Below are positions 47,406 to 58,869 of a stretch of 64,000 nucleotides of DNA, one piece after another. Position 1 is the first letter of the stretch. Every line of letters begins with the position of its first letter. The position numbers and the translations under genes were made by a program. Under the pieces are notes generated by a model that saw only the letters and a program-made list of their open reading frames with translations, was not told the origin of the DNA and searched no databases. The stretch comes from Owenia fusiformis (Eukaryota; Annelida; Polychaeta; Sabellida; Oweniidae): positions 28,507,564-28,571,563 of the forward strand of contig CAIIXF020000007.1 of NCBI GenBank assembly GCA_903813345.2, read 5' to 3'.

Positions 47406-47430
47406 AAGGGGGTATTGGCTTTGAACCCCA

Positions 47431-47513
47431 TTCTGATACTCATAGCATCTTTCTGTTTCACCCGAAACATCTCAGGGCTGAGAAGAAATGAGATATCATG
47501 GTTTATCATCATG
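47431..47513 (+). repeat. Dispersed repeat R1, reference copy
   Basis: TTCTGATACTCATAGCATCT, TTCTGTTTCACCC, AGGGCTGAGAAGAAATGAGA, TATCATGGTTTATCATCATG. This is the longest copy together with 4377-4449. The minus-strand open frame 47156-47635 runs across it and is considered an artefact. Confidence 0.7.
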
Positions 47514-47639
47514 TTGGACCCGGGCCGTGAACAAATTGTAACTATTTTGGATTTCAAGGAGAGATTATATGAGAAAACGAAAAGATATGTGTTAATTCTC
47601 ATTTGAGAAAATATTCTCCGATGATCAATAGTCACTGCT

Positions 47640-49470
47640 TACTTTATCAAATACGCTATTGAAATCCAGTCAAGGATCGTTGCAAAAAGTATCCACACGC
47701 CTATTAAATATTGTTCTAAAAATATTGTTCCATAGCTTTGATGCTATCGAATTGCAGTCCCCTGGGCGCAATCCCATTACGACCAATCACGCAATATGGT
47801 CAACTTGGGTCGCAAAATATCAATAGTTTTAATCAAATGAGGTAGCCTGAGAATGGTGAAACGGATGCGAGGCTTTACAACAGGATCCCTAGATGCCTAC
47901 TTGTGAATATCAGATGCATTTGTGATAGCATTTTCTCTGTATTTTAGTTTCAGTAATTCCACGGTTGAATTCGCCCAAGTACATACATTCATCCAAAAGG
48001 AGTTACGATCTTCAATTTTCAAGGTGCTTGGGACAACTGAAACCCTATAATCAAAACGGGTGATTGTGCGTCATCTAGTATTAGATTGTTTCATGACTAT
48101 ACTCCCCGGGCTATACTCCCGAGAGAAAGTGGGTTTGGGACGTCGATAAGGCGATGGGTTGTCCCGCACTCAATCATTGCCTTTCAATGTGGTATAGTAC
48201 TATTCCTCTTGGCCATGGGCAATACGAGAGGAGAGGGATGACTGAGGAGAAGTGGTGCCAATGGGCTTTGCATGTGCTAATCTGTTGTGTCTTTCATGTC
48301 AATGAGCTATTTTTCATCCGGTATGATACGTCGTTCCTTCAATTAATTATTGATGTCAAATTGTGAGAACATGACAATGCTTTCTCCGTGAAAGGTGATA
48401 AATTACATGTACCGGTTTCAGAGGCGTATGCTAGTTATTAATCCACGGTGTCGCGGCAGTAGTGTACTTAAAGCACGCCATAGTGGGAAGAGTAGGACTG
48501 CTTTGATCCTTGATATATCTATTTATTTTTATCTATCACTTATTTAACTTTCTAAATTTAAGCTTTGGTGGTACGGTATTGAACTCATTGATTGTTCAAG
48601 CAGAAAACTCAAAACAGGTCAACTGTATGGCCGAGAATTAATTAAAATTCAATTCTCCAGGGCATTTACCGATCAATCAATTTTTATGTTGTTTGTATAT
48701 ATAGTTGCAATGAAAAATTTAAACATGATATCTATAGTGGCAAAGTGATTTCAGATGACATGTTATTAAAACATTGATTGTTCGATGGATTGTGTTTCGT
48801 TTGATTGGTTGAGACAGTTAAATTTATTTCTGGCTGCTCATGATTACCCAATTAAGCTCTTCCAAAAGGAGGTAGCTTTTTAACTTTAGAAAACTTTTGG
48901 AACAGATGCTTTAAAGTTGCTAGTTAACTAGCTAAGTTTACCAGAAAGCCGTCTCCCGACTCCAGATAGCGTTCTACGATAATTACAACGATACTTTATG
49001 ATGTTATACATCGATTGAATTAGTGTAAGTGTTCCCACGATTTCTAACATTTCTGGATGAATATAAGAGGAAAATGTTGGCCCTGGTGACGGATAAGTAA
49101 AAGCAGTTTTTAGGGGAAAACTGAAAATTTCCTATGCCCAGGGACCTATACCTTGAATTTTATCACTGAAATACATTTTTAGTAAGGACTATTGTATTAG
49201 AACAACTTGTCAAAATTTGGTGTAAAAATACTGAATAGAACTGGAGATATTATCATTTCATCGATGTATATAAATAAAAATTATGGTGCCAAAAGGAGCC
49301 TATCGTCCTGAAAGGTATTACATAATAGGGCTCCATATGGAGCCCATCGTCGTGAAAGGGTTAACATGGGCTGGTGATATTGAGTATAGCCATCTATCTA
49401 AAGATGGCTAGTGCAAATATAGTAACTCACAGTGACCACTATCATCAATCTTCATTATTCAGTTATTAGA
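47640..49470. other. Non-coding stretch
   Basis: No supportable gene. An ATG frame at 48154 (MGCPALNHCLSMWYSTIPLG) has a good start context and CpG-rich upstream but no convincing donor or family. Confidence 0.35.
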
Positions 49471-49476
49471 CTACTA

Positions 49477-49752
49477 TAGGGCGAAGGGGTGTAACATCGA
49501 CACCATTTTGGGGTAACTTCGATATTTGGGGTCAAGGACGTCTATCAAGGACGTCAAGATAGACGTCCTTGGTTGCTCTAATTTCCGATGGAGAGGGAAG
49601 CCATTTTTTCTCGCATGGAATGAGATTTTGCAAGATTTTAATTTTTCCTGAAATAAAACATGGAAGAAAACAGATTTTCTAAAAAGTCAAAATCACCCTG
49701 TCTCTCATGTCGACATTATACCCACATGTCGGCGTTACACCCCTTTGCCCTA
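49477..49752. mobile_element. MITE with TAGGGC(G/A)AAGGGGTGTAAC ends
   Basis: The left TAGGGCGAAGGGGTGTAACA and right GTTACACCCCTTTGCCCTA are near-perfect inverted repeats of about 20 bp, extending to GACA motifs. The interior contains the hairpin CAAGGACGTCTATC (49533-49546) / GATAGACGTCCTTG (49558-49571). No target duplication longer than about 2-3 bp is evident. Confidence 0.78.
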
Positions 49753-49859
49753 GTATACAGCTTACTATTACTTTTCCCTTGGCCTATGGTATTTCTACAA
49801 TGTTATTCTAAAATTGTTAACAATGATTTAAAAATTTAATATACCCAGATTTTGATGAC

Positions 49860-49890
49860 GATCTAAATCTTAATCTAAATCTAAATCTAA
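49860..49890. repeat. TCTAAA microsatellite
   Basis: ATCTAAATCTTAATCTAAAT run of hexamers, about five copies. Confidence 0.85.
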
Positions 49891-49989
49891 TATTGCTGTT
49901 CAGGAACTGCTGTGTTACAGAATATGTCTGAGACACATTCACAAGGATAGTGCAGTATATGCATGGGCTTTCAAGAGATGTATATTTTG

Positions 49990-50110
49990 GATCATTGTAA
50001 TTCTGGAAACAAATCGGTGGCATTTTATATTTTGATGCTTCTCTGACATGTCATTATGGAAAAATTATGGCTGAAACTCCATAATATAATAGATTCTATT
50101 TGGGAAACCC
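49990..50110 (+). repeat. Relative of the 7773-8167 foldback loop
   Basis: GGTGGCATTTTATATTTTGA, GCTTCTCTGACATGTCATTA and TTATGGCTGAAACTCC follow the same order as 7925-8000 (TATATTTGGATGTTTCTCTG ... ATGGCTGAAATTC). Confidence 0.5.
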
Positions 50111-50712
50111 AATAATTGGATTGGTCATCATGACCATCAAGTCCATGCATTAAAGGTCAATACAACCCCCAGAATGCCAGGTTGGGATGCCTCAGTTGAA
50201 ATAACAAAATCCAATACAATACAGGGGGAATCAAAGTATCATTAGTTCATGTTTATATAACAGCATACTTTATTGATCTAGATCTGCAAAATATGATCAC
50301 AGAAAGTTGTAGCAAAAGTCTTTTTTGGTCCTCTATGGGGCATACTTTCAAATGGTACTATAATACCATGACATCAATAATGACATGGTATTGGATAAAG
50401 CTGTGGTATCTCCATGTGGAGGTGCATGTATGTTAGGGATTTTCTGATTCCTTATACCAGGACCTCAAGTCCACATACAAATAGAGTCATTCACCAAAAT
50501 AAACCTATGTTTTGGTAGGTTGGGTTCCAAAACCTGAACTCAGGTTGTGACCATAATGACAAATAGACGAGGCAAAATTAAATAGGTGAGGCAAAATTGA
50601 GGTAAAGGCAATATAATTACTAGCATTAGCATTTTCAGTTTGTTTTAAAAATGCCTATTTTGATATTATTCCTAAAATGTGGGTTCACACCTGGCTATGT
50701 TCATGCTAATCT

Positions 50713-50880
50713 TTCTGGTTGAGGAGTTTTCTGGTTGAGGAGTTTTCTGGTTGAGGAGTTTTCTGGTTGAGGAGTTTCCTGGTTGAGGAGTTTTCTGGTT
50801 GAGGAGTTTTCTGGTTGAGGAGTTTTCTGGTTGAGGAGTTTTCTGGTTGAGGAGTTTTCTGGTTGAGGAGTTTCCTGGTG
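50713..50880. repeat. 17-bp minisatellite, about 10 copies
   Basis: Unit CTGGTTGAGGAGTTTTC with two units carrying TTTCC instead of TTTTC. Because 17 is not a multiple of 3 but 51 is, it yields an endless 17-residue periodic frame on the minus strand, which is not a gene. Confidence 0.95.
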
Positions 50881-51227
50881 AGCTTTAATCCTTCTCTGTC
50901 TGAGTTAAATGCTTGTGACATGTTCTCTTAGAAGCATGGTAATGAAGTATCTACTGCAAAAGATTGACTTCTAGAGACATCTATCAATAAATGTTCAATA
51001 TTTTCTAGTATTTTCTGTAATAGTAAAAGTGTTTCCCTGGCATTTTATATCACTGTGCTTTTAAGCAATATACTTGCACTGTGCACTTATGCATTTTGAT
51101 TAGGTTTTATGATACCTTTAAGTAAAGGAGCAATGAATATACATGTACTTAATCCTCTTATGTTTCTTTCACATTTTAAATATTGTATTATTCAGGTATT
51201 TTTTCCATTGAAAAGGTCATCTTGTCT

Positions 51228-51462
51228 TGCATGTAGCCCTACTGCCCCCCTCCCTATACGTAGACCTTCTCTTGAAGGGAGTAGGTAAGCGAGGGGTGGG
51301 CTTGAAGCAAAACCAGGGGGTTTTGGCCAAAAATTCTCTCAAATTAATCATGCAGGTTTTCACTATAAGCACTTTTCAAGTGAATTTGGACCAAAGTTGT
51401 CTATTGTGAGCCCCCTGGAATTTTTTGAGAAGTTAAAACCCCCCTTGACAAAAGCTTGCAAT
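51228..51462. mobile_element. CAGGCCCGTAGC-type MITE, degraded long copy
   Basis: Contains CATGTAGCCCTACTGCCCCC at the left, the diagnostic ATCATGCAGGTTTTCACTAT, CACTTTTCAAGTGAATTTGG and an AAACCCCCCTTGACAAAAGC right side. Termini are worn, so limits are approximate. Confidence 0.6.
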
Positions 51463-51860
51463 GGAACTAAAGGCCATTACAACACTAATCCTATCTGACA
51501 CTTTAATAATTGAACAATTATTGAATATAGAAACAGCTTACCTAATATATGAAATGTTGCAATTTTTAATCTTGACATTTTTTCAAGATTTAATCAAAGT
51601 ATTAAACAACAACTAACGAGACAAACATTACATTATCAGAACAGATAAAGTGGAGGACAAAACTAGACCTCAACCATCAAAAGTTGTCACAATGAGCTAT
51701 ATTCTAAGCGTCGTGTCTCAAACTCTCCCAAGTGGTAGAAAAATAATTCCCATTTACTTAAAGTGGCACAATAAATGAATCTAAAGCTTGATACCTGCAA
51801 ATGAAGGATAAATCTCTACCAAATCGAACAAATGTTTTTATGAATCACCATGTTTGTGAT

Positions 51861-51992
51861 CCAAGGAGGATTGACTCCCACAATGCAACATCAGTTTACC
51901 TTATTTACTCGTGACAGGTTTCAAAATGGCGGAGCGGCATTTTGAAAGCTGGCACGTGTCATGTTGCATTCTGGGAGCCTATCCTTCCTTGC
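51861..51992. repeat. 31-bp inverted repeat around an ATGGCGGAGCGGCAT dyad
   Basis: CCAAGGAGGATTGACTCCCA then CAATGCAACAT (51861-51891) pairs with ATGTTGCATTCTGGGAGCCT then ATCCTTCCTTG (51961-51991). The loop contains the palindromic CAAAATGGCGGAGCGGCATT, whose halves resemble YY1-type AAAATGGCGG sites, and starts a 38-codon frame (MAERHFESWHVSCC...). Probably a small foldback element or a regulatory cassette; coding is unlikely. Confidence 0.6.
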
Positions 51993-52399
51993 AGCGTAAT
52001 CGGGCTCCAAAATCACCTCAACATTTGAAGAGTCGGCATTAACATGTGAATATCCACTTCAACTTTTTAAGTTCTTATTTGTCATTATGGACACAAATTC
52101 CACTATATTTGGACTTACTAGGACGGAGAAAAAAGAGCAGTGAATACACTGAGATAAGAATTTATTACATGTGCGACAGCATGTAATTTTCATAGCTATA
52201 GCAATTCTTTATGTCCCCCACTGTAATATCATTTTAAGGCGTCTCATTTCTTTGTTTCAATTCTTCATCATTCGTATGATTAAATAACTCTTGTGTTATT
52301 GTTGCAAGCCGTAATTCTTATGATGAAATAACAATTTACTGTTATATGTATATTTTAAATAATTAAAACATATTGAATGCGAATTCTATCTGATATTAC

Positions 52400-53490
52400 A
52401 GTAAACCTGTCTTAGTGAACACCTCTTTATAGTGAACACATGTCTCTAGTAGACACCCTTGCTCCACATATATTGTACTGACTTGTGTATAAATTACCCT
52501 CTCTGTAGTGAACACCTGTCTCTAGTAGACACCCTTCCTCCACACATACTCTACTGACTTGTGTATAAATTACCCTCTCTGTAGTGAACAACTGTCTCTA
52601 GTAGACACCCTTCCTCCACACATACTCTACTGACTTCTGTATAAATTACCCTCTCTGTAGTGAACACATAACACACTGAACATAAACTCATCCCTAGTGA
52701 ACACCTGTCTCTAGTAGATACCCTTCCTCCGCACATACTCCTGACTGACTTCTGTATATGCCCTCTCTGTAATGAACACCTACCAACACTGAACATGAAC
52801 TCATTCCTATTGAACACCTGTCTCTAGTAGATACCCTTCCTCCGCACATACTCCTGACTGACTTGTGTATAAATTACCCTCTCTGTAGTGAACACCTACC
52901 AACACTGAACATGAACTCATTCCTATTGAACACCTGTCTCTATTAGATGCCCTTCCTCCGCACATACCCCTGACTGACTTCTGTATAAATTATCCTCTCT
53001 GTAGTGAACACCTACCAACACTGAACATGAACTCATTCCTATTGAACACCTGTCTCTATTAGATACCCTTCCTCCGCACATACTCCTGACTGACTTCTGT
53101 ATAAATTGCCCTCTCTGTAATGAACACCTACCAACACTGAACATGAACTCATTCCTATTGAACACCTGTCTCTAGTAGATACCCTTCCTCCGCACATACT
53201 CCTGACTGACTTGTGTATAAATTACCCTCTCTGTAGTGAACAACTGTCTCTAGTAGACACCCTTCCTCCGCACATACTCCTGACTGACTTCTGTATAAAT
53301 TGCCCTCTCTGTAATGAACACCTACCAACACTGAACATGAACTCATTCCTATTGAACACCTGTCTCTAGTAGATACCCTTCCTCCGCACATACTCCTGAC
53401 TGACTTGTGTATAAATTACCCTCTCTGTAGTGAACACCTACCAACACTGAACATGAACTCATTCCTATTGAACACCTGTCTCTATTAGAT
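52400..53490. repeat. 76/116-bp minisatellite derived from an AGTGAACACC MITE
   Basis: Begins ACAGTAAACCTGTCTTAGTG, the terminus of the AGTGAACACC MITE family, then repeats units with GAACACCTGTCTCTAGTAGA, CCCTTCCTCCGCACATACTC, TGTGTATAAATTACCCTCTC. Early units are about 76 bp (starts 52441, 52517, 52593); later ones 116 bp (TCATTCCTATT starts 52801, 52917, 53033, 53149, then 53343, 53459) because a 40-bp AACACTGAACATGAACTCAT block was added. Minus-strand open frames here (cysteine-rich looking) are artefacts of the repeat. Confidence 0.9.
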
Positions 53491-53836
53491 GAATTGACTT
53501 ATGTAAGTCTTGCACCAAGCCAGTTTTTATTTTCTAGAGAAAGTAGGATGTACTTATAAAGATGTACAGCTGTAGTTACTAAGAAAAATAAAACTATGTA
53601 CTGTATTTTTCAAAGAATAAATTAAATATGAAATGATGTTTGAAAAGCACGAGTGATGCTGAATGATTCTATATGAATACCATACTATAACATAGAACTA
53701 TGTAATAAAAAATGAATTGAAAACATTTTGAAATTAGATTGAACTATACTCGCTACACTATACTAGAGATACTAATGAATTAAGAACAATGTATCCTAGA
53801 ATGCAAAATGATGAATGTATGTTAGTAAAGATTTGT

Positions 53837-54057
53837 GAGTGGTCTCCCCAGGATAGTGGGTGCAAACAGTTTGTCAAAGAATATCAAAGTTTGTCAAAAT
53901 ACTTTATGCCAATTTTTCGTCATTGTCTGATGTGTAAGTGACTGCAAATAGGTTTTATAAGTGTTTGCAGCTAGGTGCAAGCCAGCGAGGTGCAAGCCTA
54001 TTTTCAAAATCCCAAGTGGGCATACAGCACCATCTGCTGGGCATGGGGAGATCACTG
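53837..54057. mobile_element. CAGTGNTCTCCCCAG MITE, copy B
   Basis: Left GAGTGGTCTCCCCAG, right CATGGGGAGATCACTG, with GGTGCAAGCCTATTTTCAAA inside. Longer than copy A because of internal changes; target duplication lost. Confidence 0.7.
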
Positions 54058-54397
54058 GATGATTTAGTTCTGCTATGCTAAATGCCATAAATAAAGGGTA
54101 TTTAAAAGTAATGTTATAAAAATGATGTTTTAAAAGCAGCTTTGATTACAAATTATATAATAATACTATTATTGTTCTATTTTTTTTATTTATTATGTTA
54201 TTGATATGTTGTTCTTTATTATTCTTTCAGTATTCTTTATGAAAGAAATGGCATGAATTGATAAAGAAGCCGTCAGTCTTTAGACTTGAAGTGCCTACTG
54301 GCTTCACCGACTGAGAATAATTTACGAAGTTCTAGAGAATTTACCAAATAAGGTACAGTTAGGCATATTAGGTTATATTATCAAATGAAGTAATATG

Positions 54398-54445
54398 ATT
54401 GGCTTTGATTAATGTATAAAATGAGAGATTTCTGTTGTCATTAGT
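54398..54445 (+). promoter_or_regulatory. CCAAT/TATA/initiator-like promoter
   Basis: ATTGG (inverted CCAAT) at 54398-54402, TATAAAA at 54415-54421 and TCATTAG, close to an initiator, at 54438-54444, then an ATG at 54468. Order and spacing (about 25 bp TATA to initiator) fit a metazoan core promoter. AT-rich DNA gives TATA by chance, so the combination is the argument. Confidence 0.4.
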
Positions 54446-54467
54446 TGTTTAAGAATCATCACAGATT

Positions 54468-56834
54468 ATGTATCAAACTGTAAGTGATGATAGTAGAACT
54501 GATTTTTATATGCAGGTACTTACAAGGCTATCACTCTTGTCCTTCCACTTGCTTCCCCCAGATCCGCCCGTACCTGAAGCATGCATGTTCTACAAGCTAG
54601 TCGCCCCTTGGGGTATCGCAATATTCAAGTTGGATGATAAACACTCAGTTATGTCCCTAAAGCAGTCGGGAGTTGTAGGAATTCGCCATACGACCGAGGA
54701 TTATATTTCCACTGGGTATGTCCATTGTTATTTGTTTTATTCCCTTTTATGTTCTTCCAGTCTAAATATTTATATTTAGTTTATAATTCTGTATGTTTAA
54801 CAGTTAAATCCAGCACTTTTGATATTTTCAGATTTTTCATTCATGGATTTTGATTGTGCAAGAGATCACTTGACGCTCATCGTTTTAAGTCACGCTGTTC
54901 CGGGTGTATTAACTTGAAATGTATTTGTATTGATTTACTATCATTTATACCCCAGTACCAGAAGTAAGAAGGTATCGGTAAACAATGGCTTTACTGTACT
55001 TTATAAATATAGATTTCTGCAACTATGCATACATGTTTACACTTGTAAACATTGTTTGCAGTTATCAATATATTATAAGATCTTTTGTTAATTCCGGGGA
55101 TGAACAAACATGCAGAATGATTTAATATTCTGTTGCGGAAGGCTGCTTTTGGCAAAAATTACAAATTTTGTATCTGGTATGATGGATCAACCAATTCTAT
55201 TGTAACGCCTGATGTCCATACTGAGTTCAAAGGTCTGATTGAAAGAGAACATACTATAATTTCCTTATCTTATCTATTTCCATCCTCGCTTGAAAAAATC
55301 AATTATATTTAGGATTTCTTTGTTGGTAGGACAATGTAATTTGTGTTAATGGGCTCCACTTATCATTCGTTCACAGCATTCAGGTCTGAGAAAATATATT
55401 TATAGAACATGTAGCTAATCTTAGGAGTTCATGAGATCCTTGAATGAGATTAACATACAGTTCACTTTTATCCTTGTATTCTGATTAATATACAGTTCGT
55501 ACAGTTCCTTTTATCCTTATTATAGTTCAATCCACCACACGATCCTTCAAAATATCCCCTCCAGTTCACTAAATGATTAATTGTCTATGATCTGTTCATG
55601 AACTGTTGTTGAATTATGAATTGTTCATGAACTGTTGTTGAATTATGAATTGTTCATGAACTGTTGTTGAATTATGAATTGTTCACGAACTGTTGTTGAA
55701 TTATGAATTGTTCATGAACTGTTGTTGAATTATGAATTGTTCATGAACTGTTGTTGAATTATGAATTGTTCATGAACTGTTGTTGAATTATGAATTGTTC
55801 ATGAACTGTTGTTGAATTATGAATTGTTCATGAACTGTTGTTGAATTATGAATTGTTCATGAACTGTTGTTGAATTATGAATTGTTCATGAACTGTTGTT
55901 GAATTATGAATTGTTCATGAACTGTTGTTGAATTATGAATTGTTCATGAACTGTTGTTGAATTATGAATTGTTCATGAACTATTCATGATCAATCCTCTC
56001 AGGAAATAATCCCTATCATTCAGTTGATGATCCGTAAAGTCTATGAAATAATCCTTATACATCAACAGTTTATCCTTCAAATCTCTAAATGATCCTTATA
56101 GTTCATAAATAATTCTTACAGTTCATCCTTCAATTTATATGATTATCTTTAATGTTCATGAGAAAATCCATACAGTTCATGAAACTATGTTTCAATTGAT
56201 GAAAAAATGTAATTCCTACATGCAGTCAGTGGAACAATATCTACAGTCCATGACACAGTCCCTGTTGTTTATTAGTCCTTCATTATACAATTATACAGTT
56301 TATTAGATAATCCTCACCCTTACAGTTTATGAGATAATCCTTCAGTTTATGAAATTATCATACAGTAAATGAATTTACCATTATAGTACATGAGACGCTT
56401 ATTCAATGAGGAGTGGGCCTGTTGTTTTGTTCTTTCAATTCATGAAATTATCCTAAATGTCCATGTGTTATCCTTATAGTTCATAAGACATTTCAATTAA
56501 CGAGGTAAGGGTTTTGCGTATAAATCTTTCAATTCATGAAATTATCATATTCCTCATGAACATCTCCCTAAGGTTTTGAGACAACTTTCTCAATTTATGA
56601 GGTAATCAAATATTAAAAATTCATCAGATAATCCCGACTCTTTAATCCTCTTTAAGTTAATAATCCTCGCAGTTAGTGAGACAATCCTCCAATTTATGAG
56701 ATGATACTACAATACATAATGCTGCCAAGATAACACATCTATTCAGTTCTAATAATTATTGTTTTATATTATGCAGGTATAACCATGCAGACTCCCATGA
56801 GACTCCTACATGTCTATATGAGCGGATCGTGTAA
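54468..56834 (+). CDS. Candidate two-exon gene, unknown product (54468-54715, 56777-56834)
   Basis: The ATG at 54468 (A at -3) opens a frame MYQTVSDDSRTDFYMQVLTR...; after a leucine-rich stretch (LSLLSFHLLPPDPPVPE) it reads ACMFYKLVAPWGIAIFKLDD and SLKQSGVVGIRHTTEDYIST to donor GTATGT at 54716. Joined to an acceptor ending ATTATGCAG at 56776 it stays in frame (GYNHADSHETPTCLYERIV) and stops at TAA 56832-56834: 101 residues in all. Alternatively a strong internal acceptor (pyrimidine tract to CCCCCAG, 54561) makes 54562-54715 an internal exon of a larger gene. Only this frame of the exon is open. No family recognised. A GTATGT 26 nt after the stop could start an intron in the 3' untranslated region. 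Confidence 0.45.
54716..56776 (+). other. Presumed intron with 29-bp minisatellite and decayed repeats
   Basis: 2061 bp, donor GTATGT and acceptor TTTTATATTATGCAG. It contains the 55593-55980 array and, to 56720, many scattered CAGTTYATGARATAATCC-like words (for example CAGTTTATGAGATAATCCTT) that look like a decayed older array. Confidence 0.4.
55593..55980. repeat. 29-bp minisatellite, about 13 copies
   Basis: Unit TTCATGAACTGTTGTTGAAT plus TATGAATTG, almost invariant (one CACGAAC variant near 55681). Each unit contains the palindrome TTCATGAA, so single strands can form cruciforms. The homogeneity indicates recent expansion. Confidence 0.95.
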
Positions 56835-58700
56835 CAGTCAGCTCGGAAACGAGAGATCGGGTATGTTTTAAACTATTCGCACTCCTACTCCCCCATATTT
56901 TCTCAAATTAAACATTAATTCCAATGTGCTTTCTCTGTACGTATTTAAGGCTCATGAATTGCTCTATTTAATCAAGTTAATTTATTGATCATTATTCGCT
57001 CTTTATTCATCTATTTAATATTTCTCCGCTTGATTGTTCCTCCATAACTAAGTCGGTAGACATGTCATTGTTTACTTCTTGTAGGTTACGTAATATCCGT
57101 TTTATTTATAGGAACATAATTCTATAGAATCTAAACTCGTTGGTTTAATTTGATCTATCCATCAAATGATGTCCATGTAACGAGTCACAGTTCTAGTCAT
57201 GTCACAGTTCCGATTTCGATTCCTGATTTATAAGCAAGTGTACGGTGTATGTTAAATATATTGAAAATTGTTGTAATGTTTTATTAATGCTGCGCTTGGA
57301 TCTGAAATGCACGTAGCATGTATAGTGTTCCAATATTTAACCTTCTGCAGTAAATGCAACAGATTCATTTCATATGATAATTTTCTCTTTGCTTTGCTTT
57401 AGTATCTCCAAATGATGATTGAGCTATGTATCTTCAAACAGAGGTCTGTTTTTATCAGGATAGAATGCTAGAACATAACATATCTGATTTGTGACATCAT
57501 TGATTTGTTATATCATTGATTTGTGACATCATTATCATATAAGAATCCAATTCACGAATCACTATAAACGATGGTCATAACCTCTTGATTACCAAGGACA
57601 GGGACGAGAACACTTGTCACATTATTTTTCTTAACATTCCTCAATTTGTCAATACTTATCTAAGAACAATTTATGATTTAAAATAAATATTTAGAATAAA
57701 TAGGTCTGTGTTTATGAGAAGCTAATCACACCGAGCCTCAAAAATGTCACATTTATTAAGTTCTTGCATAAAATGGAGAAAGTGACAAAATTTATTAAAC
57801 ACCCTAGTACTCAAGAAGTTAAGGAAATGGCTTTTCTGATTGTCTATTTTGACATTCTCCAATCTCCATGTTAAAAATATAATGTTCCATCCATATAAAT
57901 TCTAAAGTAGAAGCATGTGTATCGCTGATCCCATTTGTTGAGTCCATTAAGCTGTCCAAATAATACACCATTGAAACTGTACAGGTAGACAATTACTTGC
58001 CAACTTAAGCAGTATAATTCACTAGTAGACTAGTACTAAATCAACATTCTAAATCCATATGTGACTTAACAATTGCATCAATTTACCAGACTACTCGAGA
58101 AACATAAATAATCCCCCCCGAAGAAATTTTCCTTACTGAGGGGAAGGTTCTTTATTGTGATATTCATACAATATCGAATCAATCTCGATGAAGCAATTAT
58201 TACGCTATAAACTTCATATATATATAATGATACCTTTTACGTCATATCTTTTCTTTTATCTGTGTGTTCCGATAGCTCTATATGTGAATGTAATGAAAAT
58301 GCATGCAATCCTTCATTCTATTTAGGAAATAGTCATAGTACCATCGAATCATATATTGATATTTCTCCTTGCCTGTTTAGTTTCTATTTTTATCTAATCT
58401 TATTTCTGTCGTCATAGAATCCATTCGTCTCGAGGCTATGTCTTTTAATACATGTAGTTAACTACTTAAGTATTGTTATTTTCATACTTTATGTGGAAAT
58501 TACATGTTTTCAGAAACTGATGTTTCATTTCTGTATGTTCTATAAGTGAATTCACTTGGATAACCAAACTACGAGTGAATGTTCCTGAACTGATATAATC
58601 CTCACGTGGGATCGCCTCTTCGTTTTATAGTTTGCTTTGTGTTAATAACCCATTTTGTCACTCGTTACTCAATTTTGTTCAATAGAAGACTTCGCTATAT
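56835..58700. other. Non-coding stretch
   Basis: 3' flank of the candidate plus-strand gene. No further exon with matching phase was found. TTGTGACATCATTGATTTGT-type short duplications near 57480-57530 only. Confidence 0.4.
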
Positions 58701-58709
58701 AGTCTGAGT

Positions 58710-58861
58710 CAGTCACTCTTAAGTGGTCATAATATGCCAATTTTTCATGATTTTTCTCATTTTCAAGTGGGTGCAAATGGATTTTCATGTGGGTGCAAGG
58801 CTATTTTGAAAATTTCAGGTGGGTGCTGTGCCCACTTGCTTTAATGCTGGGGAGACCACTG
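58710..58861. mobile_element. CAGTGNTCTCCCCAG MITE, copy C (left-truncated)
   Basis: Right end GCTGGGGAGACCACTG; interior GCCAATTTTTCATGATTTTT, CTCATTTTCAAGTGGGTGCA and GTGGGTGCAAGGCTATTTTG are the complement of copy A. The left TCTCCCCAG end is missing. Confidence 0.7.
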
Positions 58862-58869
58862 GATAACAT

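Noticed and set aside
47156-47635. 159-codon minus-strand frame
   Set aside because: It runs straight across the dispersed repeat R1 and a MITE fragment, so it is almost certainly a chance frame over repeats.
50706-50921. Minus-strand frame of repeated TPQPENSSTRKLLNQK
   Set aside because: Artefact of a 17-bp repeat (three units make 51 bp).
52551-53391. Cysteine-rich minus-strand frames (MCGGRVSTRDRCS...)
   Set aside because: Produced by the 76/116-bp minisatellite; the period creates repeated peptides without meaning.
55593-55980. CRISPR-like array
   Set aside because: The 29-bp units are contiguous with no spacers and the DNA is eukaryotic: a minisatellite.
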